7,522 nucleotides of DNA, taken from Sulfurospirillum sp. (lineage in GTDB: Bacteria > Campylobacterota > Campylobacteria > Campylobacterales > QNZT01). Positions 5,608-7,522 of this stretch are shown here, piece by piece (within the stretch, counting starts at the first letter, position 1; every line of letters starts with the position of its first letter). Location: assembly GCA_003978455.1 (NCBI GenBank), contig QNZT01000009.1, forward strand, positions 1 through 7,522, written 5' to 3'. The position numbers and the translations under genes are program-made. The notes beneath the pieces are model-generated. The model saw only the letters and a program-made list of their open reading frames with translations. It ran no database searches and was not told the DNA's origin.

Positions 5608-6993
5608 TCAGAAATCTCTTTTGAAAAGGAGTTGCACTCTCTGGTGCGGTTTGAGATATAGCGCCGGTTGCTGCGGTCGGATATAAACCGTAAAGGTGTC
5701 GCTCTGTGCCGCTGTATCACCGAGACTGCCTGTTTTGTATACTTTACCGTGCAAAGTGACATTTTCATTTTTATCGATAATCTCCACCTCTGTACCCATC
5801 ACGATATCCGAAAGATACTTGACAGGTACACTCGCGGTGATATAAGGTGCCTGCTCCGTCCACAATAGCAGCAGAGGATTGCTTTTGGTCGCCTCCTGTC
5901 CCTCCTGGACATAGATCTCATATACGGTTCCTTTTGCAGGAGCGACGATATGATAAAGCGGCAACTGCTTTTTAAGATATTCCAGCTTCACACCCGCTTT
6001 CTCAAGTTCAAGGGCATTTTGAAGTGCGGTATCGTTACTTTCGTCACTACCTGAAGAGAGAAGTTTTACCTTTTCGAGGTTCTGGCGGGCATCCAGCCAT
6101 ACAGATTTCGCTTTCTGTAGTGTACTTTTGGTGATCAACTGCCTGTCATACTGTGCTTTTGCATTTCGATAGGAAGCACTTGTGACGGAGACTCTCTGCT
6201 TCGCGAGTCTGATCATCCTCTCCCGCATCTGACGCTTCTCTTTCAAGAGCGCTTCCCTCTGGCGAAAAAGTTCCACTTTACGTTTTCGTTCTACCTCCTG
6301 CAACGCAAGTTTATAACTGACATCGCTGCTGTCCAGTTGCACCAGCGGTACACCGGGCATCACTTTTTCACCCTCATGAACATAGAGTTTCTCGACGATG
6401 GCACTGACAGGAGGATAGACCATCAAGTCATTTCCGGAAACAACGCCGCTTCCCTCGTAAAGATAACGAAGGTTGTAAAAAAGGAGTAGACCGAGCAGTG
6501 CAAGCACTGCTACCATAAAAAGAAGATATCGAGCCGAGGTACGGAAAAAGGAGCGTTTCAGGGCATGCACTTCCTCTTCATGAAGTGTCACAGGCGTCTG
6601 TATAGGAGTGGCGATTTCAGGCTCTTCATAGATAGCGACGATATCATCGACTCTGTCGATTTTGCCTTCGATCGCCATTTCGATAAACCGGCGAAGCACA
6701 TTTTTGTGCTTCTCGCTCAGACCGGAAAATGAGAAACCGTGCCGATCCTCCTGTGTATATTCGTGGTAGAGTGTGACAGGAAGTGAGAGTCTGGCATCGT
6801 GAATAGGAAGAATCAACTGCGCTTCGATCTCATTGCCCGGAACAGTTTTTAACTCGCTGCTTGTGAGTGCCAGACCGGTCAGGGACCAGTCGATAGCATG
6901 GTAAATCGTCCCCTCTATAGCGACTTGCAACGGTATCGTAGTACGATACGATTTTCTGAGAGAATTTTGTTCAAATCTTGTAACCAGTGACAT
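5608..6993 (-). CDS. alg44: Alg44-like protein: PilZ c-di-GMP receptor fused to HlyD-type periplasmic adaptor
   Basis: A 461-residue inner-membrane protein, probably the c-di-GMP-responsive co-polymerase of the neighbouring synthase. Residues 1-110 form a cytosolic PilZ domain with both ligand motifs: RxxxR (R13, R17) and DxSxxG (D35, S37, G40). A short acidic linker leads to one membrane segment at about 155-176. The periplasmic part is a membrane-fusion protein: a first lipoyl-like half (about 185-223, with the VEKLYVHEGEKVMPGVPLVQLD pattern in it), a long charged coiled-coil hairpin (about 225-345), a second lipoyl-like half (about 346-378) and a beta-barrel-like end. The order PilZ-TM-HlyD is that of Alg44 in alginate systems, and an Alg8-like synthase follows after 3 nt. 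The protein is longer than the approximately 390-residue Pseudomonas Alg44, mostly in the hairpin, as would suit docking to the TolC-like protein in the same operon. The ATG has an AAAGGG element 9 nt upstream. The domain call is firm; the symbol assumes functional equivalence. Confidence 0.85.
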   Translation of the reverse strand: MSLVTRFEQNSLRKSYRTTIPLQVAIEGTIYHAIDWSLTGLALTSSELKTVPGNEIEAQLILPIHDARLSLPVTLYHEYTQEDRHGFSFSGLSEKHKNVLRRFIEMAIEGKIDRVDDIVAIYEEPEIATPIQTPVTLHEEEVHALKRSFFRTSARYLLFMVAVLALLGLLLFYNLRYLYEGSGVVSGNDLMVYPPVSAIVEKLYVHEGEKVMPGVPLVQLDSSDVSYKLALQEVERKRKVELFRQREALLKEKRQMRERMIRLAKQRVSVTSASYRNAKAQYDRQLITKSTLQKAKSVWLDARQNLEKVKLLSSGSDESNDTALQNALELEKAGVKLEYLKKQLPLYHIVAPAKGTVYEIYVQEGQEATKSNPLLLLWTEQAPYITASVPVKYLSDIVMGTEVEIIDKNENVTLHGKVYKTGSLGDTAAQSDTFTVYIRPQQPALYLKPHQRVQLLFKRDF

Positions 6994-7013
6994 ACCTCAA
7001 GACCCTTTTATTA

Positions 7014-7048
7014 GTAAACTTTTTATATAGTAGTAAAAAATAGTTTAC
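7014..7048. repeat. Inverted repeat in the leader of the exopolysaccharide operon
   Basis: The arms GTAAACT (7014-7020) and AGTTTAC (7042-7048) are perfect 7-bp reverse complements around a 21-nt AT-rich spacer. Three further pairs are possible after one mismatch. It lies downstream of the predicted promoter and 21 bp before the first start codon of the operon. It could be an operator for a dimeric regulator or a weak leader hairpin. The arms are too AT-rich for a convincing intrinsic terminator, and no regulator can be named from the sequence. Confidence 0.5.
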
Positions 7049-7059
7049 AGTTGGCTTAA

Positions 7060-7088
7060 GGTATATTTTATATAGAACCTTTAATCAA
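7060..7088 (-). promoter_or_regulatory. Predicted sigma70-type promoter of the exopolysaccharide operon
   Basis: Reading the minus strand, a -35 element TTGATT (7088-7083) and a -10 element TATACC (7065-7060) are separated by exactly 17 nt. The predicted start point, about 7053, lies between the purL stop and the pilZ-hlyD start, giving a 5' leader of about 60 nt that contains the inverted repeat at 7014-7048. The intervening DNA is AT-rich and holds a second, weaker TATA-like stretch, so the exact start could differ. Confidence 0.55.
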
Positions 7089-7097
7089 ATCCGCTTC

Positions 7098-7522
7098 TCA
7101 GAGATCTTTTTCGATTACATTCTGAAATGTTGTATAGAAGATCCGTTGCAGATCGGAAACTTTTCGTGTGATATCGTTGCAGACAAATTTCTCGCCGCCG
7201 ACGCTGCCCACTTTGGTAAAAGGGACACCGTGTTTGGCTGCAAGCTTTTCAAATCTGTCACACTCTGAAACTTCCACAATCGCCCTGGAAAAGCTTTCGC
7301 TGAAGATATCACGTTTGTCCTCACACGCGACACTGACCGAAACACCTTTACCGCTTGTGGCAGCCATTTTGGCAAGGGCGATCGCGATACCGCCGACGCT
7401 GATATCTTTTGCCGAACGGAGCACTCCGGCACTGTTGGCTTCGACCACCAGCTGCCAGAGTGCACTCTCCTTCTCAAAATCGACTTCCGGCAACTTCCCT
7501 GCGACTCTATCGAAAAGCACTT
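7098..7522 (-). CDS. purL: Phosphoribosylformylglycinamidine synthase PurL, C-terminal part (5' end outside window)
   Basis: C-terminal 141 or so residues of the large FGAM synthase subunit, which converts FGAR, ATP and glutamine-derived ammonia to FGAM in cytosolic de novo purine synthesis. The visible piece is the last AIRS-type C-terminal domain. The family signature is the stretch reading SAKDISVGGIAIALAKMA, equivalent to the usual S-x-D-x-S-x-GG-x-A-x-ALAKMA of PurL, followed by a region ending in FTKVGSVGGEKF and a short tail. The frame stays open to the window edge; the first full codon at 7520-7518 is GTG and is an internal valine, not a start. The stop is TGA at 7100-7098. The gene points into the exopolysaccharide operon, but a promoter lies in the 104-nt gap, so it is probably a separate transcription unit. 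Codons and sequence look ordinary and intact. The PurL call is firm; only the N-terminal part is missing. Confidence 0.9.
   Translation of the reverse strand, partial: VLFDRVAGKLPEVDFEKESALWQLVVEANSAGVLRSAKDISVGGIAIALAKMAATSGKGVSVSVACEDKRDIFSESFSRAIVEVSECDRFEKLAAKHGVPFTKVGSVGGEKFVCNDITRKVSDLQRIFYTTFQNVIEKDL

Noticed and set aside
1..7522. CRISPR array, insertion sequence, tRNA or rRNA
   Set aside because: Reading both strands showed no regularly spaced repeats, transposase motifs, terminal repeats or structured RNA genes.

Overview
This window looks like a piece of a Campylobacterota genome (Sulfurovum- or Sulfurimonas-like), possibly from a metagenomic assembly. The taxon is an inference from the style of the MetH, PurL and Fur/PerR proteins, the Lys/Leu-rich proteins and the promoters; no rRNA or other phylogenetic marker is present. 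Every supported gene lies on the minus strand, so transcription runs from the high coordinates to the low ones.

Layout in transcription order. (1) 7522-7098: 3' end of purL (purine synthesis), cut by the window edge. (2) 7097-6994: a leader with a good sigma70-type promoter and a 35-bp inverted repeat. (3) 6993-1655: a tight three-gene operon with gaps of 3 and 11 nt. It encodes an Alg44-like inner-membrane protein (PilZ c-di-GMP receptor plus HlyD-type periplasmic adaptor), an Alg8-like family 2 polysaccharide synthase fused at its C-terminus to a periplasmic beta-helix domain, and a TolC-like outer-membrane protein. (4) 1577-1167: a PerR-like Fur-family regulator with its own near-consensus promoter. 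(5) 1072-116: an open frame that is metH for its first 195 codons and the C-terminal third of a WecA/TagO-type GlcNAc-1-phosphate transferase for the rest.

How the parts may work together: the operon reads as a compact, c-di-GMP-gated exopolysaccharide machine. The GT2 domain would polymerise and translocate a sugar chain. The PilZ domain would switch it on when c-di-GMP is bound. The fused beta-helix would modify, cut or hold the chain as it enters the periplasm. The HlyD hairpin and TolC-like protein would form an exit duct in place of the AlgE/AlgK/AlgX machinery of pseudomonad alginate systems. The motifs and fusion are seen directly; the polymer's identity and the duct model are inference.

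The metH/wecA frame is most likely a chimeric join, since both families can encode the same seven-residue stretch (AGSMLIG) exactly at the switch point. Gene content at positions 1-487 should therefore not be assumed to belong to the same genome as the rest.
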